Shown: positions 1 to 6,378 of the stretch, in pieces
How the letters are laid out: the number at the start of each line of letters is the position of its first letter
Position numbering within the stretch: position 1 is the first letter of the stretch
DNA from: Paracoccaceae bacterium
Lineage (GTDB): Bacteria > Pseudomonadota > Alphaproteobacteria > Rhodobacterales > Rhodobacteraceae
Assembly: GCA_003447515.1 (NCBI GenBank)
Contig: DLZA01000024.1
Coordinates: 1 to 8,100, forward strand
Direction: 5' to 3'
DNA: 8,100 bases
Position numbers and translations under genes: made by a program
Notes under the pieces: model-generated
What the model saw: the letters and a program-made list of their open reading frames with translations, nothing else
What the model was told of the DNA's origin: nothing
Databases searched by the model: none

Positions 1-732
1 TATGCGTGCGCTCTTTTATCAGCTACGTATGGCATTTCAATTTTTTGGACATTGGTATTTTCAACCCTCGTGGGTGCCGCCATTGGCTTCCTTATAGCAT
101 TCCCAATTCTGCGTACACGCGGGGTTTATATGGTACTCGCTACCTTTGCTTTTGCCGAGGTCGTTGTGGGCATTATCCTGAACTCGGAGCTGTTGGGCGG
201 ATCCATGGGTTTAATCGTGTCCGACTATATCGAGTGGCAATCAATACTATGGACGACCATTGGTGTCATCATTTTTATTTTCTATCTAATGTCGACCCCG
301 CTTGGGCTGGCTATGCGAGCCGTGCATGACGACGAAGCCGTTGCAACTATCATGGGAGTAAACAACCGCGCCATTCAGGTTGGTGCATTCGCCTTGGGCG
401 GGGCCTTGGCCGGGCTATCTGGTGCACTTTACGCCTACTACTTTGGGTTTGTAGAAGTACAATATTTCAACGCCTTCCTTTCGATCTTTGTTCTTCTTTA
501 TGTTTTAATTGGCGGCACCCAAACTGCATGGGGACCGTTAATCGGTGCAACATTCTTTACCCTGATTCCTGAAGCCCTCCGCATGGGCGAAGACTGGCGC
601 TTTTTAATCTTTGGAGTTTTAATTGTAGTGATGATGATCATCCGCCCCGAAGGCATCGTGACCCGTGACGCATTGGACCGCATCTGGCTAAAACTCAAAC
701 CCCAAACCGATGATGGAGCGCCCAATGGCTGA
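1..732 (+). CDS. livM: LivM-like branched-chain amino acid/HAAT ABC transporter permease, 3' part (5' end outside window)
   Basis: This is the inner-membrane permease of a HAAT-family ABC importer, the class that takes up branched-chain amino acids, amides, urea or aromatic acids. The reading frame is open from the first base with no stop, so the real start lies left of the window and 243 residues are visible. LivM proteins are usually somewhat over 300 residues, so most of the protein is here. It is strongly hydrophobic, with several membrane spans. The cytoplasmic coupling segment typical of LivM is at about residues 104-121 (AMRAVHDDEAVATIMGVN). It is followed by the glycine-rich GALAGLSGALYAYY helix and the conserved GGTQTAWGPLIGA and RPEGI segments near the C-terminus. 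The stop overlaps the next gene, the ATPase. A LivH partner is expected upstream. The family call is firm; the substrate cannot be read from the sequence. Confidence 0.93.
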   Translation, partial: YACALLSATYGISIFWTLVFSTLVGAAIGFLIAFPILRTRGVYMVLATFAFAEVVVGIILNSELLGGSMGLIVSDYIEWQSILWTTIGVIIFIFYLMSTPLGLAMRAVHDDEAVATIMGVNNRAIQVGAFALGGALAGLSGALYAYYFGFVEVQYFNAFLSIFVLLYVLIGGTQTAWGPLIGATFFTLIPEALRMGEDWRFLIFGVLIVVMMIIRPEGIVTRDALDRIWLKLKPQTDDGAPNG

Positions 733-1498
733 TCCAATTCTTAGCTTGCGCAACATTGACAAAAACTTTGGTGGGATCGAGGTTTTGCGTGATGTATCAT
801 TCGAAGTGGCCTCTGGTTCAAGACATGCCTTGATTGGTCCAAATGGTGCTGGGAAAACAACACTTTTTAACGTGATTTCAGGAGTTTACACACCAGATGG
901 CGGATCGATTCAATTGCAGGGCAAAGATCTAGCAGGCGTGCCTTCACGCCATCGCATTGGTCTAGGAATGGCCCGTAGCTTTCAGAATATTCGCCTTATG
1001 CCCCACCTTTCAGTAATAGAAAATGTGATGTTGGGCCAGCACGCACGTCCCGGTCTGCTTCGATTGCTTCGTCCTGTTGGCATGATGCCGAGTGCACACG
1101 AACGGTCGGAAGCTTTGGAACTTCTACATACTTTCGGTCTGGACCCTCATCGTGGTCAAGTTGTTGGGAATCTACCTTATGGAGTACGTAAAAAAATCGA
1201 AGTTGTAAGGGCCTTGATGTCTAATCCAAAGCTCTTGCTGCTTGATGAGCCAGCCGCCGGGTTGAATGCCTCTGAAACCGCCACCTTACGCGATTTTTTA
1301 ATCGATGTTTCTAGCCGTGGCATCAGCCTACTGGTGGTTGAGCACGACATGCCATTTGTAAATGCGCTGTGCGACCATGTCACCGTTATGAATTTTGGTG
1401 AACGTATTTTTGATGGACCAGCAAGTAGTGTTCGACAAAGCAAGGCTGTGCTTGAGGCTTATCTGGGTGGTGAGACAGGGGACAGCAATGCTGCTTGA
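725..1498 (+). CDS. livG: LivG-like ABC transporter ATP-binding protein
   Basis: One of the two ATPases that power the HAAT importer from the cytoplasmic face. I chose the ATG at 725 (257 residues, MADPILSL) because GGAG at 714-717 sits seven bases ahead. In-frame ATGs at 710 and 713 would add five or four residues. The start lies inside the end of the permease gene (8-base overlap). Visible motifs: Walker A GPNGAGKTT at about 38-46, Q-loop glutamine 87 (RSFQN), signature LPYG at about 150-153, Walker B LLLLDEP ending near 176 with glutamate 175, and H-loop histidine 207 (VVEHDM). The residues after the signature are V-R-K-K, where LivG proteins usually carry a glutamine and arginines (LPYGxQRR); this is a mild divergence in a non-catalytic position. 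LivG rather than LivF is supported by length, by the LPYG signature and by the true H-loop histidine. Confidence 0.95.
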   Translation: MADPILSLRNIDKNFGGIEVLRDVSFEVASGSRHALIGPNGAGKTTLFNVISGVYTPDGGSIQLQGKDLAGVPSRHRIGLGMARSFQNIRLMPHLSVIENVMLGQHARPGLLRLLRPVGMMPSAHERSEALELLHTFGLDPHRGQVVGNLPYGVRKKIEVVRALMSNPKLLLLDEPAAGLNASETATLRDFLIDVSSRGISLLVVEHDMPFVNALCDHVTVMNFGERIFDGPASSVRQSKAVLEAYLGGETGDSNAA

Positions 1499-2198
1499 AG
1501 TAAATGCATTGAATGTGCGGTACGGAACTAATCACGCTGTAAGCGAAGTAAGCTTGGAGGTTGGCGCTGGAGAAATCGTTACTGTTTTAGGAGCAAATGG
1601 CGCAGGCAAGTCTTCATTGTTAAAGGCCATCATGGGTGCGGTGCCCGCCACCAGCGGTACGATCAAATTTGATGGGCAAGATATAACCAACAAAGGCTCT
1701 TCTTCGCGGGTAAAGTCTGGGCTAATTCTTGTGCCTGAGGGACGTCAGATTTTTGTAAGCCTAACAGTTGAAGAAAATTTGTTAATTGGAGCTTACACAC
1801 GATCAGATGGGGACATCAATAAAGACACCGAAGCAGTCTTTGACCGATTTCCCAACCTCGCTGCCCGTCGCGATTCACCAGCCGCAGTGTTATCCGGGGG
1901 AGAACAGCAAATGCTAGCTATCGGCCGTGCCCTTTTATCGCGACCACGCTTGATGATGCTAGATGAACCATCGCTTGGCCTCTCTCCAATTTTAGTGGCA
2001 CAGCTTTTTGGATTAATAGCTGAACTCAACCAGGACGGCTTATCAATTTTGCTGGTCGAACAGAACACTCACATGGCCCTAAAACTATCCCAGCGTGGCT
2101 ATGTACTAGAACTAGGAGCCGTACGGGCTACTGGAAGCTCGGACGAGCTAACCAATGATCCACGGTTAGCCGAGGCTTACCTCGGGGCAGCAGTATAA
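1488..2198 (+). CDS. livF: LivF-like ABC transporter ATP-binding protein
   Basis: Second ATPase of the HAAT importer, 236 residues, the usual LivF size. The chosen start (MLLEVNAL) overlaps the end of the preceding ATPase gene by 11 bases and has an AGGGG stretch about seven bases upstream. The frame is open further upstream, to about 1395, but that extension lies within the LivG coding region and has no family similarity. Motifs: Walker A GANGAGKSS at about 35-43, Q-loop region PEGRQIF at 83-89, signature LSGGEQQ at 135-141, Walker B LMMLDEP with glutamate 160, and the LivF-typical VEQN in the H-loop, where glutamine 192 replaces the usual histidine. That replacement is normal for this subfamily. 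It should pair with the LivG-like ATPase as a heterodimer under the LivH/LivM permeases. Confidence 0.95.
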   Translation: MLLEVNALNVRYGTNHAVSEVSLEVGAGEIVTVLGANGAGKSSLLKAIMGAVPATSGTIKFDGQDITNKGSSSRVKSGLILVPEGRQIFVSLTVEENLLIGAYTRSDGDINKDTEAVFDRFPNLAARRDSPAAVLSGGEQQMLAIGRALLSRPRLMMLDEPSLGLSPILVAQLFGLIAELNQDGLSILLVEQNTHMALKLSQRGYVLELGAVRATGSSDELTNDPRLAEAYLGAAV

Positions 2199-2234
2199 AT
2201 ATTAGAAGACCAGTGAAACTAGGGAGTAAAGAAA

Positions 2235-3416
2235 ATGAGATTGTTTAAGAAACTAATAGCCGCAAGCGCTATCACTTTGCTAGGCATAAGTGTGGCTGCC
2301 GCACAAGAAACGTTAAAAATTGGACATATCATTGTCACATCCGGCCCACTGAAAGGGCCAGGTGAACCGTCAATTGCTGCCGTCGATTTGGCAGTGGCAA
2401 AAATCAACGGAAGTGGTGGCGTAAATGGGAAGATGATTGAAATAATCCGTTTTGACAGTGCTTCAGATCCCAAACAAGCATCACTTGGTGCGCGAAAATT
2501 GGCCAAGGACGATGGCGTAATTGCAATCCTTGGACCATTTTCTTCAGGAGAGGCAGCAGTGGCGTTCAACGTTGCAGAACGCGAAAAAATCGTGATGATG
2601 TCCAACGCGTCTTCTGCGCCCGGTCTGACGGATGGCAAAGAATGGGCCTGGCGTCTGACAGAAGACGAAGGCAAACAATTTGCACGCCTACTAAAAACCC
2701 TTCAGCAGCGCGATGTTCCACGTGCAAAGGCCGAAATTGTTTATGTCTCTGACGAGCGCATTGCGAATGTGGTAGGTACAAAGCTGTACCCGGCTTTGAT
2801 GGGAAAGTTTGGCATCAGCCATGGAGAACCTGTTGCGATTACCTACAAAAGTTTTGACCTCGCTCCACAGATTGCCCCAGTTGTAGCGGCAAACCCTGAC
2901 CTTGTAGCGGTTGCTGGTCTCCCAGAAAATGCGGCCAAAACAATTCGCGAACTAAAACGCCAAGGTTTTAATGGCACTATGATCGGTTCACAGATTTTCT
3001 CTGATCCAAATATCTTAGAACTGTTTGGCGATCTAGCTGAGGGTACAACTTTTATGGCCGGCTTTCACAAAGATAGTTCACCCGCTGCCGCGGAATTTAA
3101 TGAAAAGTTCATTGCTGAGAATGCAGCGCGAGGTATTAGAAAATTGGGTGCGCATCACACAGATGCACAAAGCTACGATGCGATGTTCTTATTTGCTCAG
3201 GTCATGAAAGAACAAGGCATCACCGGTGACCCAGCCAAGCTCGCTAAAGAACGCACAGCCTTTCGTGATGGTCTCAAAACTGTTAGTTTTTCCGGCATTC
3301 TAGGCCAGAACCTTTGTTTTAGTGGCACTGATGCAGAATTGCCTGGCTATGTAATCACCATAAAAGATGGTGCTTGGACGTTGTTGGATACTCATGCAGC
3401 AGACAGCTGTGGATAA
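2235..3416 (+). CDS. Periplasmic type I (Leu/Ile/Val-type) substrate-binding protein of the ABC importer
   Basis: Periplasmic solute receptor of the HAAT importer encoded just upstream, 393 residues. The N-terminus is a classical Sec signal peptide: MRLFKK, a hydrophobic core, then a likely cleavage after AAA at residue 23. The mature protein begins QETLKIGHI, matching the first beta-strand of Peripla_BP_6-type proteins. Typical features follow: AVDLAVAKIN at about 49-58, NGKMIEII with the DSASDPKQA segment at about 65-82, ILGPFSSGEAAVA around 98-110, and the late AQSYDAMFLFAQVM helix at 311-324. The only two cysteines, 361 and 392, sit near the C-terminus and could form a disulfide. The start has an AGGGAG ribosome-binding site about nine bases upstream and lies 36 bases after livF, so it is probably cotranscribed as the last gene. 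The ligand is unknown; amino acid, amide, short carboxylate or aromatic acid are all possible. Confidence 0.93.
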   Translation: MRLFKKLIAASAITLLGISVAAAQETLKIGHIIVTSGPLKGPGEPSIAAVDLAVAKINGSGGVNGKMIEIIRFDSASDPKQASLGARKLAKDDGVIAILGPFSSGEAAVAFNVAEREKIVMMSNASSAPGLTDGKEWAWRLTEDEGKQFARLLKTLQQRDVPRAKAEIVYVSDERIANVVGTKLYPALMGKFGISHGEPVAITYKSFDLAPQIAPVVAANPDLVAVAGLPENAAKTIRELKRQGFNGTMIGSQIFSDPNILELFGDLAEGTTFMAGFHKDSSPAAAEFNEKFIAENAARGIRKLGAHHTDAQSYDAMFLFAQVMKEQGITGDPAKLAKERTAFRDGLKTVSFSGILGQNLCFSGTDAELPGYVITIKDGAWTLLDTHAADSCG

Positions 3417-3428
3417 TTCATACTGAAA

Positions 3429-5303
3429 CTATTTTCCGGCCCCGATTACGGGGCCGGACCTATGAGCGTTCATATGAGATAATATCGTTGCCACGCCGAG
3501 TATCGAGGCCACAAGGGTTATACTTGACATTACCCAAGTGCCATGTGGCAGCAGCGCACCGATCCCCAATACCATGACAATCAAACGCTCTTCTCTATTT
3601 AGCGTACGACGACCAAATCCCAGCATTGCTGCCGTAATCAGTGGAATGGCAACCATTGTGCTGCCAGCAACCCAGAGCACATCCAGCCACGCGCCTTGCA
3701 TCAACATTGCAGGCTGATAAACAAAAATAAATGGTAAGATAAACGCCATCCACCCAAACCGGACCGACTCTACGGCCGTCGGCATAGCCCTCGTACCCGC
3801 AACTGACGCTGCAGCAAAAGCAGCCAGCGCCACAGGTGGTGTAATCATAGACAGCAACCCAAAATAAAAAACAAAAAAATGTGCCTCTAGAGCACCAATG
3901 CCCAACTGTATCAATGGAGGTGCTGCAAGCGTCGCAAGCAATAAATAAACACCTGTCGTCGGCAAACCCATACCCAGCAAAATCGATACACAAGCTGTAA
4001 GAAGCAACAGTAACAGAACAGACCCTTTACCGAGCTGCAACAGGAAAAAAGATAGTCCAAATGATAGGCCCGAACTCGACAATAGCCCAATAATCATCCC
4101 AGCAACTGCACATACCAAAAGAATCTGGGTGGATGCCTCGCCAGCGGTGATAAACGCACCTCCGATGCCACGCAATGTTATCGATCGAACGCCCGTAAGG
4201 TTGAACAGCCCAATCATCATAAGTGCTAATGAAGCCCAGACAACCGCCTTGCCCGGCGGAGCGCTAAACCAGAACAATGCCCCCAACAAAACGCCCATCG
4301 GCACAACTATCACACCGCTGTGGGGTAAAATTACCGACCAAGACTTAGCACGACTGTCATCGCCCGCACCCAAATTGTCCCGTTCAGCCATCAAGCTAAT
4401 CTGCAGATAGACAGCATAGAAGTAAAACGCTGCAGGCAATAGTGCGGCGAGAATAATTTGATGATAAGGCATTTGCAAAAATTCAGCCATCAAAAAAGCA
4501 GCAGCACCCAAAACTGGGGGCATGATCTGACCACCAGTAGATGCCACAGCTTCAATCGCACCAGCTTTTTCCGGTTTAAATCCTGCACGGCGCATCGCTG
4601 GGATTGTGATTACACCAGTGGACATCACGTTCGAAACGGCAGAACCAGAAATTGATCCCATAAAGCCAGATGCGATGACTGCCATCTTGGCCGTCGCGCC
4701 TTGTCGTTCTCCCGCCAACTTGCGTGCGGCACTGGTGAGCACATCTGCACCGCCTGTTATCAACAAGATCCGTCCAAAAAGGATAAACAGCACTACAATA
4801 AAAGCCGCAACCTGCAACGGCGCACCAAGAGTCGCTGTGCTGTCAGTTCCGATAAACCGTATGATATCGGCCACTGGAATCGGTCGGCCCTCCAGTTTTC
4901 CAGGAGCATAGTTGGAGAAAATTGCATAAAAAATTAGTACACCTAGGATGACTATTAAACTCCAGCCAGCCACTCGGCGAAGGGCCTCAATACCGACAAC
5001 CACGACGCCAATACCCAAAATCAGTGACTCTGCGGGATGATAAAACGCCCCCTCGGACAGTACTGGAAAGCGAATGAAAAGATGCAGAGCAACCCAAACA
5101 GCAGCGCTTGAGAGCAATATATTTATGCCAAGACGGCCTGCTTGCCCCATCAAGGCAATTGCAGCTGCAAGACCAAACAAAAGCCCCGCAATCTGTTCAG
5201 GATAAAGAAGCCATCCCGCCATCTGCACCAAATCCAAGGCCCAGATCAGAGGAATGACCGATATTAGTGCGCAAAGCCCCGAACGCAGCCAAATTAGCTG
5301 CAT
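3429..5303 (-). CDS. TRAP transporter fused permease (4TM/12TM, DctQM-type fusion)
   Basis: Inner-membrane, ion-driven secondary importer that works with the TAXI receptor encoded immediately upstream. It is 624 residues, very hydrophobic throughout, and matches the fused TRAP permease family (TIGR02123-type): a small DctQ-like four-helix part at the N-terminus followed by a DctM-like large part. DctM hallmarks are clear: GFMGSISGSAVSNVMSTG at about 213-230, IPAMRRAGF at 234-242, AIEAVASTGGQIMPPVLGAA at 249-268, the second repeat LLGMGLPTTGVYLLLATLAAP at about 442-461, and SMITPPVALAAFAAASVAGT at 485-504. The ATG follows the receptor stop by 13 bases with only a weak AGGT-like ribosome site, so translation may depend on coupling to the receptor gene. 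The 3' end of the gene contains the hairpin described separately. The C-terminal tail after about residue 565 adds one or two further helices. The family is certain; the substrate is unknown. Confidence 0.95.
   Translation of the reverse strand: MQLIWLRSGLCALISVIPLIWALDLVQMAGWLLYPEQIAGLLFGLAAAIALMGQAGRLGINILLSSAAVWVALHLFIRFPVLSEGAFYHPAESLILGIGVVVVGIEALRRVAGWSLIVILGVLIFYAIFSNYAPGKLEGRPIPVADIIRFIGTDSTATLGAPLQVAAFIVVLFILFGRILLITGGADVLTSAARKLAGERQGATAKMAVIASGFMGSISGSAVSNVMSTGVITIPAMRRAGFKPEKAGAIEAVASTGGQIMPPVLGAAAFLMAEFLQMPYHQIILAALLPAAFYFYAVYLQISLMAERDNLGAGDDSRAKSWSVILPHSGVIVVPMGVLLGALFWFSAPPGKAVVWASLALMMIGLFNLTGVRSITLRGIGGAFITAGEASTQILLVCAVAGMIIGLLSSSGLSFGLSFFLLQLGKGSVLLLLLLTACVSILLGMGLPTTGVYLLLATLAAPPLIQLGIGALEAHFFVFYFGLLSMITPPVALAAFAAASVAGTRAMPTAVESVRFGWMAFILPFIFVYQPAMLMQGAWLDVLWVAGSTMVAIPLITAAMLGFGRRTLNREERLIVMVLGIGALLPHGTWVMSSITLVASILGVATILSHMNAHRSGPVIGAGK
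3435..3458. terminator. Candidate bidirectional transcription terminator hairpin between convergent operons
   Basis: A perfect 10-bp GC-rich inverted repeat (TCCGGCCCCG, loop ATTA, CGGGGCCGGA) lies 18 bases beyond the stop of the ABC binding-protein gene. It is also inside the last codons of the convergent TRAP permease gene, where it encodes SGPVIG..G. Its location between two convergent operons suggests it terminates one or both. Neither side carries a run of U in the transcript: the + strand continues CCTATGAGC and the - strand continues AAAATAG. Intrinsic termination is therefore not assured, and it could instead be an mRNA 3'-end stabilising stem or simply GC-rich coding sequence. Confidence 0.45.
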
Positions 5304-5316
5304 AATTTAGACCTAT

Positions 5317-6258
5317 TCATCCCCCAGATTGCGATTTATGAAAAGCCACTGCGGCTGGGTGATATTCCAGATCTGACGCTTTGCCCAATCCTGAAGGGTC
5401 ATATTCGCGCCACAAAGGACTGGTGGATTTCAATGCTTCTTGCCCTTCGGCAAGAGCCGTCAAAACAGCTGTAACCGCCTCATCTGACACATCTTTGTGT
5501 GCAAATAGCAAATAATCATAGGCGATGACACTCGTACCGCCCCCCAAACCCGGAAGGTCAGCGTTGGCCGCAATCTCGACTATGGTTGCACCCGGCAAAA
5601 TCTTTGCAACCTTGGCTTCATCAGTTGCTGCAAAGGGAATGAAAGTAATATCACCCACAGCGGCTTTAATGTCATACGTTGGTTTTGAACCAGTTGCAGC
5701 AATAGAAATATCTGTCTGCCCTTGCTTCACTGCATCAAACATACGTGGAAAATTGGCTATTGGGACTTCTTGGATATCTTCATATCCAAGCCCCCCAGCG
5801 CTCAACGCAGCCCGAATGACGAAATCGCCCAGCGATTTGTCTGGAAATCTAGGTACCTTGTACCCCTTGAGGTCCGAATAACTTTTAATTCCAGTACTTT
5901 TGGGAGTAAGTATACCAGGTTTGAACGGGAACAATGTTGCCACGACACGCAAGTCTGGATTTGGTTCAGACGACATTCCGGTGCCCTGCACAGCATAAAA
6001 GGTCTGCGGGTAATTAGCGACTCCAAACTCTAGCCGACCTGCGTTTACCAGCGGAATGTACTGCGAAGTATTCGCTGAAACTGCTGGACGCATCTGAATA
6101 ACACCAGCATCCGACACCACACTAGCAATGGCATTGGCAATCTGGGCAGTAGCGCCACCTTTGGTCGTGCCTAGACCCACGGTCTGTGCGTTCACAGGTA
6201 GGCTAAGCAAAGCTGCACTTATAACACCAAGAGAAATGGCTTTAATGGACTTGTACAT
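5317..6258 (-). CDS. TRAP transporter periplasmic receptor, TAXI family
   Basis: Periplasmic solute-binding protein for the fused TRAP permease downstream, 313 residues, the usual size for TAXI receptors (TIGR02122-type). A Sec signal peptide is visible (MYKSIK, hydrophobic core, cleavage probably after VNA at residue 24). Family features: the early G-T-T-K-G-G loop at about 30-35, where TAXI proteins bind ligand near the N-terminus; SANTSQYIPLVNAGRLEFGV at about 61-80, with the N-x-G-x-x-x-F/D-G pattern; SYSDLKGYKVPRFP at about 126-139; and the C-terminal EYHPAAVAFHKS near 298-309, resembling the YHPGA ending of the family. The start is well fixed by the strongest ribosome-binding site in the window. 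Some TAXI systems import dicarboxylates or glutamate-like acids, but most have no assigned ligand, so none is claimed. It is transcribed divergently from the SDR operon. Confidence 0.93.
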   Translation of the reverse strand: MYKSIKAISLGVISAALLSLPVNAQTVGLGTTKGGATAQIANAIASVVSDAGVIQMRPAVSANTSQYIPLVNAGRLEFGVANYPQTFYAVQGTGMSSEPNPDLRVVATLFPFKPGILTPKSTGIKSYSDLKGYKVPRFPDKSLGDFVIRAALSAGGLGYEDIQEVPIANFPRMFDAVKQGQTDISIAATGSKPTYDIKAAVGDITFIPFAATDEAKVAKILPGATIVEIAANADLPGLGGGTSVIAYDYLLFAHKDVSDEAVTAVLTALAEGQEALKSTSPLWREYDPSGLGKASDLEYHPAAVAFHKSQSGG

Positions 6259-6264
6259 ATTAGA

Positions 6265-6273
6265 TCCTCCTTT
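6265..6273 (-). promoter_or_regulatory. Strong Shine-Dalgarno site of the TAXI receptor gene
   Basis: On the minus strand this reads AAAGGAGGA, a near-perfect anti-16S match, six bases before the ATG at 6258-6256. It fixes the start and predicts high translation of the receptor, as expected for a periplasmic binding protein needed in excess over its permease. The permease's own site is much weaker. Confidence 0.85.
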
Positions 6274-6294
6274 CGGATTGTTTTGAACCCCTCT

Positions 6295-6309
6295 TAAATT
6301 TGTAATTTA
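6295..6309. repeat. AT-rich inverted repeat in the divergent intergenic region
   Basis: TAAATT, spacer TGT, AATTTA: a perfect 6+6 inverted repeat, 37 bases upstream of the TAXI receptor start. ACCC (6287-6290) and GGGT (6310-6313) flank it off-centre. It could be an operator in the promoter or leader region of the TRAP operon. AT-rich repeats of this size arise by chance fairly often, so confidence that it is functional is low. Confidence 0.35.
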
Positions 6310-6313
6310 GGGT

Positions 6314-6342
6314 CTGACTTGTCATTTTTTTGATTTTATCAT
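6314..6342 (+). promoter_or_regulatory. Candidate sigma70-type promoter of the SDR operon
   Basis: CTGACT (6314-6319) resembles a -35 box at four of six positions, and TATCAT (6337-6342) a -10 box at five of six, separated by 17 bases. Transcription would start near 6349, giving a leader of about 30 bases that contains the palindrome at 6357-6368. TTGTCA at 6319-6324 is a better -35 match but lacks a -10 at proper spacing. The prediction is by eye only. Confidence 0.3.
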
Positions 6343-6347
6343 CCTAT

Positions 6348-6376
6348 AGAGGAAATTTGTCCGGACAAGAGGAAAT
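6348..6376 (+). repeat. 9-bp direct repeat AGAGGAAAT flanking the palindrome; the second copy contains the SDR ribosome-binding site
   Basis: AGAGGAAAT occurs exactly at 6348-6356 and again at 6368-6376, one copy on each side of the palindrome, 20 bases start to start (about two helical turns). The second copy supplies GAGG at 6369-6372, six bases before the ATG at 6379, and so fixes that start. The first copy has no start codon behind it. It may be a local duplication or part of a composite operator. Confidence 0.6.
6357..6368. promoter_or_regulatory. Perfect 12-bp palindrome, probable repressor operator
   Basis: TTGTCCGGACAA reads identically on both strands and ends ten bases before the SDR start codon. 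It lies just downstream of the candidate SDR promoter, a position where a bound dimer would block transcription. The outer TTGT...ACAA halves resemble sites of GntR-family dimers, which often control TRAP and dehydrogenase catabolic operons. The GT-N4-AC spacing differs from the more common FadR-type spacing, and no regulator gene is in the window, so the protein is not identified. Confidence 0.55.
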
Positions 6377-6378
6377 CC

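Noticed and set aside
1395..1487. N-terminal extension of the LivF-like ATPase to an upstream start
   Set aside because: It lies within the LivG coding region, has no ABC similarity, and would make the protein longer than the family. The start at 1488 gives the normal LivF N-terminus and length.
3595..3993. 132-codon open frame on the minus strand, cysteine-rich
   Set aside because: It is an out-of-frame shadow of the TRAP permease. The many cysteines come from reading hydrophobic codons in the wrong frame, and no recognisable domain or ribosome site was seen.
5525..5881. 118-codon open frame on the plus strand inside the TAXI receptor gene
   Set aside because: It is antisense to a clear family member, with no ribosome site or recognisable domain.
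6325..6339. T-rich run (seven T then TGATTTTAT) as a terminator tail
   Set aside because: No GC-rich stem precedes it on the plus strand, and it sits in a divergent promoter region, so it more likely contributes to promoter AT-richness.
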